A stretch of 64,000 bases of DNA from JBJYKD01 sp049310025 (GTDB taxonomy: Bacteria; Bacillota; Thermosediminibacteria; Thermosediminibacterales; Tepidanaerobacteraceae), in assembly GCF_049310025.1 (NCBI RefSeq), contig NZ_JBJYKD010000006.1, positions 60,206-124,205 on the forward strand, in the 5' to 3' direction. Positions 34,611 to 43,424 of the stretch are shown here, piece after piece (position 1 is the stretch's first letter; every line of letters begins with the position of its first letter). The notes below the pieces were generated by a model. It was not told the origin of the DNA and ran no database searches. It saw only the letters and a program-made list of their open reading frames with translations. The position numbers and the translations under genes were made by a program.

Positions 34611-35308
34611 GTGTGCCGCGTGCCAAGCAAAGCCGCAATTTGCTTGCCGGTGAAGTCCGGCACCGGTAGCCGCCAATGGGCCGGTTGGCTTCAGGGCTGG
34701 TTGTGTCAGAAATGATACGGTCAGAGCGCCCTGAATATGCAAGACTTCAGACCGTCATAAAGTGAACTCTGCAGCGCTGTTAGAAAACCCATATGGGAGA
34801 ACAGAGGATGGCGAGCCTCTGGCGTACGGGCGAAGCCCATGGAATGTGTGAAAAACTTGGATGCAACACAGAGGAATCCTCCGGCGTAGGGGAGACGGTA
34901 TGAAGTTACACTAGATTGCGGAACTGGGGAGGCCCTACCCTGCACGGGAAACCGTAAAGAGAAGCATATAAGCCAAAAGGGTGAAATTGCTATTCTGTAG
35001 GGAGGGAGTGTGAGGGGGAAGCAGAACCACAAGATTTCATGCACTATACGACAAACTTTGGAGAAAAGACATACTATGGAAAGCGTGGTTCAACGTAAAA
35101 GAGAATGCCGGAAGTGCCGGTATTGATGGCCAAACCATTGCCAAGATGAAGAAATAGGAGTAGAAACTGTACTAAACGAAATAGCCGAAAACCTAAAACA
35201 AAGAAAATACAGGCCTCAACCAGTAGTAAAAATACCCAAAGATAACGGCAAGAAAAGGCTACGTGGGATACCCATTGTAAAAAGATAGAATAGTTCAAGC
35301 AGCAGCGA
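34611..35308 (+). mobile_element. Truncated group II intron with reverse-transcriptase fragment
   Basis: The sequence after the terminator starts GTGTGCCGCG, fitting the GUGYG 5' end of group II introns, and is followed by about 420 bases of GC-rich, structured DNA. From 35035 a damaged LtrA-type protein begins: FHALYDKLWRKDILWKAW, NAGSAGIDGQTIA, then in other frames RKYRPQPVVKIPK and KKRLRGIPIVK...RIVQAA. It ends at about 35308, where an IS fragment takes over. Only the N-terminal RT part remains, with frameshifts; the catalytic core and domain V are missing. Confidence 0.75.
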
Positions 35309-35720
35309 TAAGTGCCAAAGCCATAGCAGAAAAAGATAAAGCTGACCGGGAGCGCCTTATAGAGAAAGCCAAGAAATTGGTGGAGGAACCGGGTAAAATA
35401 AATCCCGGCATAAAACGGGGCGGCTGAAAATATCTCAAGAAAGATTCCAAAGAAGCAGAAGATATCCACTGGATTCATGATGAAGAAAAAATTCAATTAG
35501 ATGAACAATATGACGGTTATTACGGTATACAAACCAGTGAAAAAAATATGAAACCTGAAGAAATTCTCGAAGCTTATCATACTCTGTGGAAGATAGAAGA
35601 ATCATTCAGGATAATGAAAAGCACCCTGGAAGTAATACCAATTTTTCACTGGACTAAGACCAAAGTTATGCACATTCAACCACCAAATACTGTCATTACT
35701 GTAGAAGAATTCAACGAATG
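35309..35720 (+). pseudogene. IS1634-type transposase C-terminal remnant
   Basis: A plus-strand frame reads ADRERLIEKAKKLVEEPGK, then a TGA, then YDGYYGIQTSEKNM, LEAYHTLWKIEESFRIMKST and LEVIPIFHW. This is the C-terminal third of IS1634/IS4-like transposases, including the YREK-like region (Glu in KIEESFRIMK). The N-terminal two thirds are absent. It directly abuts the intron RT fragment, so one element was inserted in or recombined with the other. Confidence 0.7.
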
Positions 35721-35811
35721 ACCATAAAAAGGTGGGTGGTGGCAAACTTGCTTTTTTTAGGATAAGAATGCCCATTTTATGCGAGTTTCAGGATCTAAAG
35801 TGTCAAAGTCG

Positions 35812-35940
35812 TAGGGTGAGACTGTTAGGGATCCAACCGTTTTATAGCGCCTAATCCAGCAGGCCGTCCTTCAGGTGCTCACACCCATCTTTGACCTTGA
35901 ATTCTCCGGTTCAAGCTACGGATTTAGACCCAACCGAAGG
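35812..35940 (+). pseudogene. Second group II intron reverse-transcriptase fragment
   Basis: A short frame gives RLIQQAVLQVLTPIFDLEFS and then GSSYGFRPNRR, the conserved RT domain 2/3 segment of group II intron proteins; just upstream, in another frame, is LLGIQP. It comes from the RT region immediately after the point where the first fragment stops, but its sequence style differs, so it may be a second intron. Nothing functional remains. Confidence 0.7.
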
Positions 35941-36074
35941 TTTTGCCTATCTTAAGATGCATTGTTTCATATGCTTTTTATTTTTATAAACAAAAAAATA
36001 TAACATTCAGTATGAAGGAAATGAGATTAAAGTATAGAATTCTTAATATAAAATCAATAAATATTAATTAAAAA

Positions 36075-36105
36075 AATAACCTTCTATAAAGGTTATTAAT
36101 TTTTC
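36075..36105 (+). terminator. Terminator-like hairpin just upstream of the sigma-54 activator gene
   Basis: AATAACCTT (36075-36083) pairs with AAGGTTATT (36089-36097), with a five-base loop and an AATTTTT tail, ending about 15 bases before the ATG. It could shield the gene from upstream read-through or attenuate its own transcript. Confidence 0.55.
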
Positions 36106-36120
36106 GAAAGGGAGATAATC

Positions 36121-38103
36121 ATGGATAAGCTAAAAGGCAAGGTAGCTTTAATAGCGCCAAACTCCTACATTTCAGATTTAGCCCGTAAAATTTCAAAAGA
36201 ATATGATAATATTTTAGATATTTATGAAGGCAATCTGGAAGAAGGAGTGAAGGCAGCTAAAAAGGCTCTGGCCAACGGCAGCGAGGTTATCATAAGCAGG
36301 GGCGGGACGGCCCTGATGATAGAAGAGGAGCTGAATATAACCGTTGTACCGATTACCTTTTCGGCGTACGACCTTGTGAGAACCCTGGCAAAAGCAAATT
36401 TCAACAAAAATTCAATCGGAATTATAGGTTACAAGAATTTAATTGGGGAAATAAACGGTATCGAAAATATGATGGGCTGCAGGATTTATTTTACCGAGAT
36501 CAAGAACCACAAAGAAATAGAAGAAAAGATGTTGGAGCTCTACAAGCGATTTGGTATTCAGGTTTTTATCGGCGGAGAGGCGGTAGTAAAGGTAGCGGAG
36601 GACCTCGGCTTAAAAGGGATATTGATGGACTGCGGTGTAGAAACCATACGCCGGTCGATTGCCGAAGGGATACGCATTGCCAGGATTATGATGGAGAAGG
36701 CAGAAAAGAGCATGCAGTTTAGGGCAATTTCTGACTACAGCAATGAGGGAATAATTCTGCTGGATGAAAAGAACAGGGTAACGTATATCAATCCGGTGGG
36801 CCAGAAGATACTGATGAGCGGTTACGAGGAAATTATAGAAGTGGATATTAAAAAATTTATTGCAGGCTCAAAACTTATTGATGCTATCGAACAAAAAAAG
36901 CAGCTAACTGCGGAATATGACCAGATAAACAGTATAAAAGCCATTGTAAACTATATTCCCCTGTTTATGAACGGTGTGCAGGTCGGCAGCATAATTTCTA
37001 TACATGATATTACAAGGATAGAGGAACTGGAAAGGAAGATAAGAAAGGAACAGTATGCCAAAGGGCTGACTGCAAAATACACATTTAATGACATATTGAC
37101 GAACAATGAAAAGATGAAAAAGCTCATAAACACGGCAAAGAGGATCGCAAAGACCGAGAGCACCATATTGATAACTGGAGAATCAGGTACAGGTAAGGAG
37201 CTCATAGCTCAGAGCATCCATAATGAAAGTTTAAGAAAAAACGGCCCTTTTGTGGCGGTAAATTGCGCCTCTCTGCCTAGAAATTTGCTGGAGAGTGAGC
37301 TTTTCGGTTATGTGGACGGCGCGTTTACAGGTGCAAAAAAAGGCGGAAAACCCGGGCTTTTTGAACTGGCGCACATGGGGACCATTTTTCTGGATGAGGT
37401 AGCTGATATGCCTCTTGACCTGCAGGCGCATCTACTTAGGGTGATACAGGAGAAAGAGTTGACCAGAATCGGGGATGATAAGGTCATTCCTGTAAATATA
37501 AGGATTATCTCCGCCACAAACAAAGACCTGCAGCATTATGTTTCTGAGGGAAGGTTCAGGGAGGACTTGTATTATAGGTTAAACGTTTTAAACATTAAAA
37601 TGCCGCCGCTGAGAGAGAGGCAGGATGATATACCGTTGCTGGTCAGCCACTTCAGCAAAGAGTACTGTGCGAAAAACAATCTGGGGATGAAAAAGTTTTC
37701 TCCAGACGCCATATCTGTACTGTGCAGTTATTTATGGCCGGGGAATATAAGGGAACTTCAAAATTTTGTGGAGCATCTAGTGCTGACCGTAGACTCCGAC
37801 ATCATTTGCGAAAACGATGTTTATGAGCTGCTGGGCATGAAGCTGCAAAGCCGCCAGGCCCTAGAAAGCTACATCATCCCGGGTATTAAGGTTTCGGGTG
37901 GAAAAAGCGAAGTGAGCAGCGAAGAGGGCACCGGCATATTGGATATGATAGAGAAGGAGAACATAATCAGGGTGCTAAAAGAGGTCAATGGGAACAGGAA
38001 AAAAGCCGCTCGGATTCTTGGGATAAGCACCACGACCTTGTGGAGAAAATTAAAACGGTTTAAAGACAGCAGTACATTTAATTCTGAAACAAAATTCAAG
38101 TGA
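36121..38103 (+). CDS. Sigma-54-dependent activator with PrpR N-terminal and PAS domains
   Basis: A 660-residue regulator. Residues about 1-190 resemble the PrpR-N sensor domain (NILDIYEGNLEEGVKAAKKA, VIISRGGTALMIEEEL, YKNLIGEINGI). About 200-310 is a PAS domain (GIILLDEKNRVTYINPVGQK). About 330-570 is the AAA+ domain: Walker A GESGTGKE (about 354-361), the sigma-54-contacting loop GAFTGA (near 400), Walker B IFLDEVADM (near 422). The C-terminus has a Fis-type helix-turn-helix (NRKKAARILGISTTTLWRKL). PrpR-N domains bind small acids such as 2-methylcitrate in characterised cases. A sigma-54 promoter begins 90 bases downstream and another lies at 53857, so these are its likely targets. Confidence 0.92.
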   Translation: MDKLKGKVALIAPNSYISDLARKISKEYDNILDIYEGNLEEGVKAAKKALANGSEVIISRGGTALMIEEELNITVVPITFSAYDLVRTLAKANFNKNSIGIIGYKNLIGEINGIENMMGCRIYFTEIKNHKEIEEKMLELYKRFGIQVFIGGEAVVKVAEDLGLKGILMDCGVETIRRSIAEGIRIARIMMEKAEKSMQFRAISDYSNEGIILLDEKNRVTYINPVGQKILMSGYEEIIEVDIKKFIAGSKLIDAIEQKKQLTAEYDQINSIKAIVNYIPLFMNGVQVGSIISIHDITRIEELERKIRKEQYAKGLTAKYTFNDILTNNEKMKKLINTAKRIAKTESTILITGESGTGKELIAQSIHNESLRKNGPFVAVNCASLPRNLLESELFGYVDGAFTGAKKGGKPGLFELAHMGTIFLDEVADMPLDLQAHLLRVIQEKELTRIGDDKVIPVNIRIISATNKDLQHYVSEGRFREDLYYRLNVLNIKMPPLRERQDDIPLLVSHFSKEYCAKNNLGMKKFSPDAISVLCSYLWPGNIRELQNFVEHLVLTVDSDIICENDVYELLGMKLQSRQALESYIIPGIKVSGGKSEVSSEEGTGILDMIEKENIIRVLKEVNGNRKKAARILGISTTTLWRKLKRFKDSSTFNSETKFK

Positions 38104-38193
38104 ATATTTCAAAGTGCAAAACAATAATTGCAAAAAGTAAATATTATGAATTTGCTATATATCAAAAGAGTCAATTAAGTTGCGCTTTTGTAG

Positions 38194-38209
38194 TGGCATT
38201 GTTTTTGCT
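38194..38209 (+). promoter_or_regulatory. Sigma-54 (-24/-12) promoter of the carboxylate cluster
   Basis: TGGCATTGTTTTTGCT matches the TGGCAC-N5-TTGCW consensus at all but one core base, with GG at 38195-38196 and GC at 38207-38208, exactly 10 bases between them. It lies 90 bases after the activator gene and 160 before the creatininase-family gene. The 38104-38193 segment contains TGCAAAACAATAATTGCA, a possible activator site, and TTTGCTATATATC at 38151-38163, which recurs at 38204-38216. Confidence 0.88.
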
Positions 38210-38370
38210 ATATATCGATGAGTGAAAACAGAAAAGAAAATCATACAAGCTACAGGCGATGGAGTTTTGATTATTTTTAAGTCAAAATATTATGTGGAGG
38301 TGAAGAAGTCGGAATCGTCATCATTAAACGACTATTAGAAAAATATAAGTAAGGTTTCGGAGGTGTTGAA

Positions 38371-39327
38371 ATGAAATATAAGTATTCATCAGGTTCCATG
38401 GACAAAGCTGATGGCATATATTTTCAGAACATGACGGGAAAACAGGTTGAGGAAAGGCTAAAAGAAAATGACATAATCATCATACCTATCGGGAGCACTG
38501 AGTACCACGGCAAGGGTCAGTGCTATGGAGAAGATACTTTTTTGGTAACACGGATGGCGGAAATTGTGGCGCGGGAATGCAAATGCACGGTATCCCAGCC
38601 GATCTGGTTTGGTTCGCACCCGTGGTCTCAGCTGGGCATGCCCGGCACCATCGTCGTGCCTGAGGAGACTTTTGTAGACTACATCCGTGCCGTCATTGTG
38701 GGATACTGGAACGCTGGCTTCAGGAAACAGATATTGATAAACGGCCATGGTCAGGAGTACGTAATTCCCAATGCCATTCAGCAGTTCGGCAAGATTTATC
38801 AGGTGCCGGCGGTCATCTGCTTTGTAAACTGGCCAACAGTAATTGCGCCGTATCTGAAGGATAAGAAGCACGGAGGCCAGTTTGAAACACCCTTCAGGCA
38901 TGCCGATGAGGTAGAGGCGTCTTATTCTCTGGCCTTATTCCCTGAGATGAACCATAAAGAGGATATGGAAGATAGCGTACCGATGGGCTTCATGCCGGAA
39001 GGCCATGTGGACAAGGGAGGAGACATCTACCAGTATCCCATTCCGGGTCATGGCCAGATAGGAATGGGCGGGCTGGAGGTGCTCGTGTACCCGCAGGGCG
39101 TCATAGGGAAGCCAACACTGGCAGATGCCAGCAAGGCTGAGGCTGGCCTGGAAAAGCTGATTGACTATCTCATAAAGCTGCACAATGATATCAGAGAAAA
39201 ATTCCCGCCCGGGAAATTGCCTGATATAGAGCTTGTGACAGAGAGGGATAGGGAAACAATTGAAGCCCTGATAAAAGGGCCTTTCAACGGTGGAAAGAGT
39301 ATTTATTCTTTGCGATATCCGGTTTGA
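38371..39327 (+). CDS. Creatininase-family metal-dependent hydrolase
   Basis: A 318-residue protein with the creatininase family marks: IPIGSTEYHGKGQCYGEDTF (metal-binding Glu, His and Asp), LGMPGTIVVPEETFVDYI, INGHGQEYVIPNA (His) and ASYSLALFPE. The family cleaves cyclic amides and related C-N or C-C bonds. The EYHGKGQCYGEDTF variant resembles members annotated as 3-dehydro-scyllo-inosose hydrolases, so a ring-opening hydrolysis is likely. The substrate here is unknown. It is the first gene behind the sigma-54 promoter, with a GGAGGTG ribosome site. Confidence 0.85.
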   Translation: MKYKYSSGSMDKADGIYFQNMTGKQVEERLKENDIIIIPIGSTEYHGKGQCYGEDTFLVTRMAEIVARECKCTVSQPIWFGSHPWSQLGMPGTIVVPEETFVDYIRAVIVGYWNAGFRKQILINGHGQEYVIPNAIQQFGKIYQVPAVICFVNWPTVIAPYLKDKKHGGQFETPFRHADEVEASYSLALFPEMNHKEDMEDSVPMGFMPEGHVDKGGDIYQYPIPGHGQIGMGGLEVLVYPQGVIGKPTLADASKAEAGLEKLIDYLIKLHNDIREKFPPGKLPDIELVTERDRETIEALIKGPFNGGKSIYSLRYPV

Positions 39328-39374
39328 TTTGGGCAGGTGCCATGCAAAAAAAACAATTAGCGGGAGGTAGAATC

Positions 39375-40034
39375 ATGGGAGAAAAAAAGGATGTATTATT
39401 TCAGGTGGTTGCAGACCGCAGGAGCATAAGAAACTACACCAGTGATAAAGTTTCGGAAGAAGACCTTCGTCTTATACTCGAAAGTGCAAGGCTGGCACCG
39501 TCCGGGGAGAATGCCCAGCCCTGGAGGTTCATCGTGGTAAGAGACGAAGAAGGTAAAAAATACCTGGCGCAGGTTTCCAAGAACGCCAGCGGGAGAAGGT
39601 TTACCGGAGAATTTTTGAGCAAGCAGATGCAGGAGAGGTTCAAAACCCTCCAGGACGAGGAGAAAAGACTGGCGGCTTTTAAAAAATTGACATCGGGGGA
39701 TGTTTCCGGTTTTGTCAGCGAGTCTGATGTGATCCTGATAGTTATTGGGAAGAAAGATGTTTGGGATATGCCCTTTGACTGCTCGGCTGCCATAGAAAAC
39801 ATATTGCTCACCGTCACAAGCCTGGATTTGGGTGCGTGCTGGCTTGTGGCCCCCTGCATAGACATAAGGGACGAACTGAAAGTGAAGTCCTACTTTGACA
39901 TCCCTGAAGAGTTTAAGGTTGTGAGCATCATTTCGATAGGGCGACCTTCCAGGATACCGAATGCTCGGCCCAGAATACCTCTGAATGAACTTGTCTTTAA
40001 AGAGAAATTCGGCAACCGCTATTATGCTGAATAA
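39375..40034 (+). CDS. Nitroreductase-family FMN oxidoreductase
   Basis: A 219-residue flavoprotein: DRRSIRNYTSDKVSEEDLRLIL with LAPSGENAQPWRFIVV at the FMN site, and a C-terminal SIGRPSRIPN. The family reduces nitro groups, quinones, enones or flavins with NAD(P)H, and some members dehalogenate. The ATG at 39375 follows GGGAGGT; an in-frame ATG at 39324 overlaps the preceding stop and lacks family support. In the sigma-54 operon it probably performs a redox step on the imported compound. Confidence 0.85.
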   Translation: MGEKKDVLFQVVADRRSIRNYTSDKVSEEDLRLILESARLAPSGENAQPWRFIVVRDEEGKKYLAQVSKNASGRRFTGEFLSKQMQERFKTLQDEEKRLAAFKKLTSGDVSGFVSESDVILIVIGKKDVWDMPFDCSAAIENILLTVTSLDLGACWLVAPCIDIRDELKVKSYFDIPEEFKVVSIISIGRPSRIPNARPRIPLNELVFKEKFGNRYYAE

Positions 40035-40056
40035 TTCAGATAGGAGGTTTTGTGAT

Positions 40057-40500
40057 ATGGAGGAGATCAGCAAATTTAAAGATGAATTGATTTTCGAAGT
40101 GCAGAAGGAATTCTGGAACGAGCGTGGAAAAGGGGCGCGTTACAGGCTAACGCGGATAGGTGTTCCGTTCTTTGAAGAAAAGTTGGGCAAGGACCAGCTG
40201 AAAGATAAGGAAAGCATCAAAAAATGGCTGGTTGAAAACGGTTTTTGCGAAGAGATTGACTTTAAGGAAGAAGACGTATCTTTAAACATTTCCGTTAAGA
40301 ACTGCTGCTTGAAAAATATCAGAGATTATTTTGCCGGTGCTAATATGAAGCCACTGGGATGCCCGGTTGCAAATATATTCATGTATTGTCTGGAACTCAA
40401 CAGCGGTCTTGCACCGGAACTTTTGCCGATTGAAAGCGAAGGAGACTCCTGCAAGCTGAGCCTGGCTAAGATGGCTACTTCTGATGTCGTAACGAGGTGA
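40057..40500 (+). CDS. Unknown 147-residue protein, V4R-like by pattern
   Basis: I do not recognise a close family. The N-terminal half is charged and helical. The C-terminal half has a V4R-like pattern: NCCLKNIRDYF, PLGCPVANIFMYCLEL and IESEGDSCKLSLAKM, giving five Cys. V4R domains bind small hydrophobic or ring molecules, or metal. The ATG at 40057 has an AGGAGG site; an upstream start inside the nitroreductase gene is unlikely. It lies between nitroreductase and CoA-transferase genes, tightly packed, so it probably belongs to the same pathway as a binding or accessory protein. Confidence 0.6.
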   Translation: MEEISKFKDELIFEVQKEFWNERGKGARYRLTRIGVPFFEEKLGKDQLKDKESIKKWLVENGFCEEIDFKEEDVSLNISVKNCCLKNIRDYFAGANMKPLGCPVANIFMYCLELNSGLAPELLPIESEGDSCKLSLAKMATSDVVTR

Positions 40501-40506
40501 GCTCCC

Positions 40507-41415
40507 TTGAAAAGCAAGGTAATGGGATTGGGTGAAGCGGTAAGAGAAATACCTGATGAGGGTGCCCATATAGCTGTAGGCGGATTTGCTATTACAAGAA
40601 ATCCGATTGCCTTTGTAAATGAAATAATAAGGCAGAAAAAGAAAGAGCTGAATGTCTATCAAACCATAGCCGGTATGGATACGGACCTGCTGGTGGGTGC
40701 CGGAGCCGTAAGAAAACTTACTTACAGCGGGGGTTCACTGGATAGATTCGGCAGGCTGGAGAGGATAAATGAGGCCATTGATAGGGGAAGGCTTGATATT
40801 CGCGAATACAGCGGTTTGAGCCTGACACTGAGGTTTCTGGCAGGTTCGATGGGCATTCCGTTTATACCCACAAAATCGCTGCTTGGGACTGATATGCTGA
40901 GGGATTTGATTGCAAAAAAAGACGATTCCGTGAAAATCGAAACTTCGCCTTTTGATGGAGAAAAATACGTTTTTCTAAAATCTCTGCAGCCGGATATAGT
41001 AGTGATTCATGCTCAGTACGCAGACGAAAACGGAAATGTGGTGATCGAAGGGCCGGTGTGGGATGTAGAAATGGCCAAAGCCGCTAAAAAACTGTATGTC
41101 ACCGTAGAAAAAATAGTTTCGACGGAATACATCAAGCAGCATCCTGAAAAAGTGGCGATACCCAGTGTCTACACCCATGCGGTCATAGAAGTACCTTTCG
41201 GGGCTTTCCCCACGGCGGTCTACAAGGTTTATGACTACGACAAAGATTTTTTGACCAGATATGCAAAAATAAACAAGAATGAAGAGGATTTTAATAACTA
41301 CTTGGCAGAATATGTCTTCGGAACGAAAGACCACAACGAGTTTTTAGAGAAAATCGGAGGGCTTGCTAGATTGAATGGTATCAAGGCAGACCCTGTATTT
41401 GGATACAGAGTATGA
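40507..41415 (+). CDS. CoA-transferase family I, alpha subunit (GctA-like)
   Basis: A 302-residue protein: the IAVGGFAITRNPIAFVNEII glycine-rich start, LTYSGGSLDRFGRL, LTLRFLAGSMGIPFIPTKS and VVIHAQYADENGNVVIEGP are typical of the alpha subunits of glutaconate, 3-oxoadipate and related CoA-transferases. It activates a carboxylate by moving CoA from a donor such as acetyl-CoA or succinyl-CoA. It starts at TTG six bases after the preceding stop and is followed after 11 bases by the beta subunit. Confidence 0.88.
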   Translation: MKSKVMGLGEAVREIPDEGAHIAVGGFAITRNPIAFVNEIIRQKKKELNVYQTIAGMDTDLLVGAGAVRKLTYSGGSLDRFGRLERINEAIDRGRLDIREYSGLSLTLRFLAGSMGIPFIPTKSLLGTDMLRDLIAKKDDSVKIETSPFDGEKYVFLKSLQPDIVVIHAQYADENGNVVIEGPVWDVEMAKAAKKLYVTVEKIVSTEYIKQHPEKVAIPSVYTHAVIEVPFGAFPTAVYKVYDYDKDFLTRYAKINKNEEDFNNYLAEYVFGTKDHNEFLEKIGGLARLNGIKADPVFGYRV

Positions 41416-41426
41416 GGTGAGATGAA

Positions 41427-42185
41427 ATGGTCAAGGAGTATACCACCAATGAGTTGATGGCTGTTACGGCATCGAGATTGCTTAGAGATGGCGACAACGT
41501 GGTAGTGGGATTGGGGTTGCCGCAGATAGCTTCACTCCTTGCAAAGAGCACCCATGCTCCAAATCTCAACATAATATATGAGATAGGTGTGATAAATCCC
41601 GATGCGGTAGAAATGGGGGTCGGAATCGCGGACCCGAGACTGTGGTACAATTGCGAGCACTTTACCAGTTTTGTCGGTTCACTGGGTCAGGTACTGCAAA
41701 AAGGCATGGTGGATGTGGGCTTTCTTGGCGGCCTGCAGGTGGATAAATATGGGAATATTAACAGCACGCTTGTGAAAACCGATTCCGGCAGCAGGCACAT
41801 CAACGGCAGCGGTGGGGCATCGGATATCGCGTGTTTTGCCAAGAGGCTGCTTATAATAATGAAGCACGACAAGAGAAAACTTGTGGAAAAGGTGGATTAT
41901 ATCACCAGTGTGGGATATTTGGAAGGGTTTGATTCTAGAAGCCAGCATGGAGTGCCTATGTGCGAGTATATAAAGATCATAACTAATCTATGCGTATTCA
42001 GCTTTAACGAAGAAAGAGTGCTGAAGATAGAGACACTGCATCCTGGAGTCTCCGTGCAGGAAGTCATCGAAAACACAGGAGTAAAAGTATTCTTACCTGA
42101 TGGTATGGCAAGGACCAGTGAACCGAGCGATGAAGAGATTTACCTGCTGAGAAACCGCATCGATCCACTCAAAATGTATATTTAG
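41427..42185 (+). CDS. CoA-transferase family I, beta subunit (GctB-like)
   Basis: A 252-residue protein with YTTNELMAVTASRLLRDGDNV, the catalytic Glu likely in IIYEIGVI, FLGGLQVDKYGNINST and RKLVEKVDYITSVGYLEG. It is the active-site subunit partner of the preceding gene. The GLGLPQIA oxyanion-type loop is conserved. It probably uses the acid brought in by the TctABC transporter encoded next to it. Confidence 0.88.
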   Translation: MVKEYTTNELMAVTASRLLRDGDNVVVGLGLPQIASLLAKSTHAPNLNIIYEIGVINPDAVEMGVGIADPRLWYNCEHFTSFVGSLGQVLQKGMVDVGFLGGLQVDKYGNINSTLVKTDSGSRHINGSGGASDIACFAKRLLIIMKHDKRKLVEKVDYITSVGYLEGFDSRSQHGVPMCEYIKIITNLCVFSFNEERVLKIETLHPGVSVQEVIENTGVKVFLPDGMARTSEPSDEEIYLLRNRIDPLKMYI

Positions 42186-42266
42186 TTTAGATAAAGATAG
42201 AAAGGATAAAGGGGTGTGATAAGAAAAGGCTTGAATTTCCAAAATTATTAAGGAGGTAGCTAGGGG

Positions 42267-43334
42267 ATGAAAAGAAAAAGCGTCTTTGTCTTTGTTGTGC
42301 TGATGGTGTTCGTCCTCAGTATAGTTTTGACAGGATGCGGTGAACAACAGCAACAGCAGTCAGGAGAAAACAAAGGGGCAGCTGAGACAAAAACCAAATA
42401 CCCTGAAAGGGCCATAAATGTGATTATAGGTTTTGCTCCGGGTGGGCCCACTGACCTGATCGGGCGCGGTATCCTACCAATACTACAGCAAGAACTGGGC
42501 GTGGGAATCGGGATTACGAACATGCCGGGTGCTGCCAGCGCAACCGCTGCATCCAACGTCTTGTCACAGCCTAAGGACGGCTACACTCTGTTCTTCGGGT
42601 CTGAAATCATGTCGATCTGGCAGACAATGGGTGTAATCGATCTTAACCCGACCAGGGACTTTATTCCCATAAAATTGGTAAGCCAGGCCATACCCGTGAT
42701 TGCAGTGCCGCCAGATTCCAAATTCAACAAAGTGGAAGACTTTATTAAATTTGCCAAAGAAAACCCATCGAAATTGAGGATAGGTACAGCAGGTCCCGGC
42801 ACAGTGCCTCACATTTCCGGGCTGCTCCTGGAAAAAGAACTCGGGAGCAAATTCACTTTCGTCCCGTATGATGGCGGTAGGCCTGCAGTAACAGCCGTCA
42901 TGGGCGGGCAGGTGGACGCTACTATTGAAATGGTGCAGTCCATGGTTGAGGCATATAAAGGCAATAAGCTAAAGATTCTCGCCTCCTTTACAAACGAACC
43001 TATTTCAGGGCTGGAGACTATACCGGCCATAGGGAAAGTATATCCACAGATGAGCAAGTACCTGCCTTACGGTCCTTATTTCGGACTTTTTGCGGCGAAG
43101 GGCACACCGCAGGAGGTTATTGATGTATTGAAAGCGGGCATGGACAATGCAGTAAAAGATCCAAAATGGCTTGATTACTGCAAGAAGCTGTATCTGGTTC
43201 CAATAGATTACAGCGGAGAAGAAGCGATAAAATTCCTCAACGATTGGACTTCAAAATCGGCATGGATATTATACGATGCCGGCGGTGCTAAAAAATCGCC
43301 AGCTGAATTCGGCATTCCAAGGCCTCAGCAGTAA
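42267..43334 (+). CDS. Tripartite tricarboxylate transporter substrate-binding lipoprotein (TctC/Bug family)
   Basis: A 355-residue extracytoplasmic binding protein. It has a signal peptide with lipobox LTGC (Cys 24), a Gln-rich linker, then the Bug-family body: YPERAINVIIGFAPGGPTDL, GVGIGITNMPGAASATAA, KLRIGTAGPGTVPHISGLLL and PYDGGRPAVTAVMGGQVD. Bug proteins bind carboxylates through main-chain groups of two beta-alpha loops. The ligand is unknown. It has its own AAGGAGG site. A hairpin at 43351-43380 after the gene probably makes it more abundant than the membrane subunits. Confidence 0.92.
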   Translation: MKRKSVFVFVVLMVFVLSIVLTGCGEQQQQQSGENKGAAETKTKYPERAINVIIGFAPGGPTDLIGRGILPILQQELGVGIGITNMPGAASATAASNVLSQPKDGYTLFFGSEIMSIWQTMGVIDLNPTRDFIPIKLVSQAIPVIAVPPDSKFNKVEDFIKFAKENPSKLRIGTAGPGTVPHISGLLLEKELGSKFTFVPYDGGRPAVTAVMGGQVDATIEMVQSMVEAYKGNKLKILASFTNEPISGLETIPAIGKVYPQMSKYLPYGPYFGLFAAKGTPQEVIDVLKAGMDNAVKDPKWLDYCKKLYLVPIDYSGEEAIKFLNDWTSKSAWILYDAGGAKKSPAEFGIPRPQQ

Positions 43335-43350
43335 AAATTAAATTATAAAA

Positions 43351-43380
43351 ATCCGCCCTCTAAGAGTTTAGAGGGCGGAT
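43351..43380 (+). terminator. Intra-operon hairpin after tctC
   Basis: ATCCGCCCTCTAA (43351-43363) pairs perfectly with TTAGAGGGCGGAT (43368-43380). It has no T-run, so it is probably a partial terminator or 3' stabiliser that raises the binding protein relative to TctA and TctB. Confidence 0.6.
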
Positions 43381-43424
43381 GCATAGCATGAAGTAAGTAT
43401 ATTGTTCTAAATGTCTGTATAATG

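Noticed and set aside
35037..35945. The two RT fragments as one continuous intron protein
   Set aside because: An IS1634-type fragment and unassigned sequence lie between them, and the second restarts near the same RT position with different residues, so two sources or a rearrangement is more likely.
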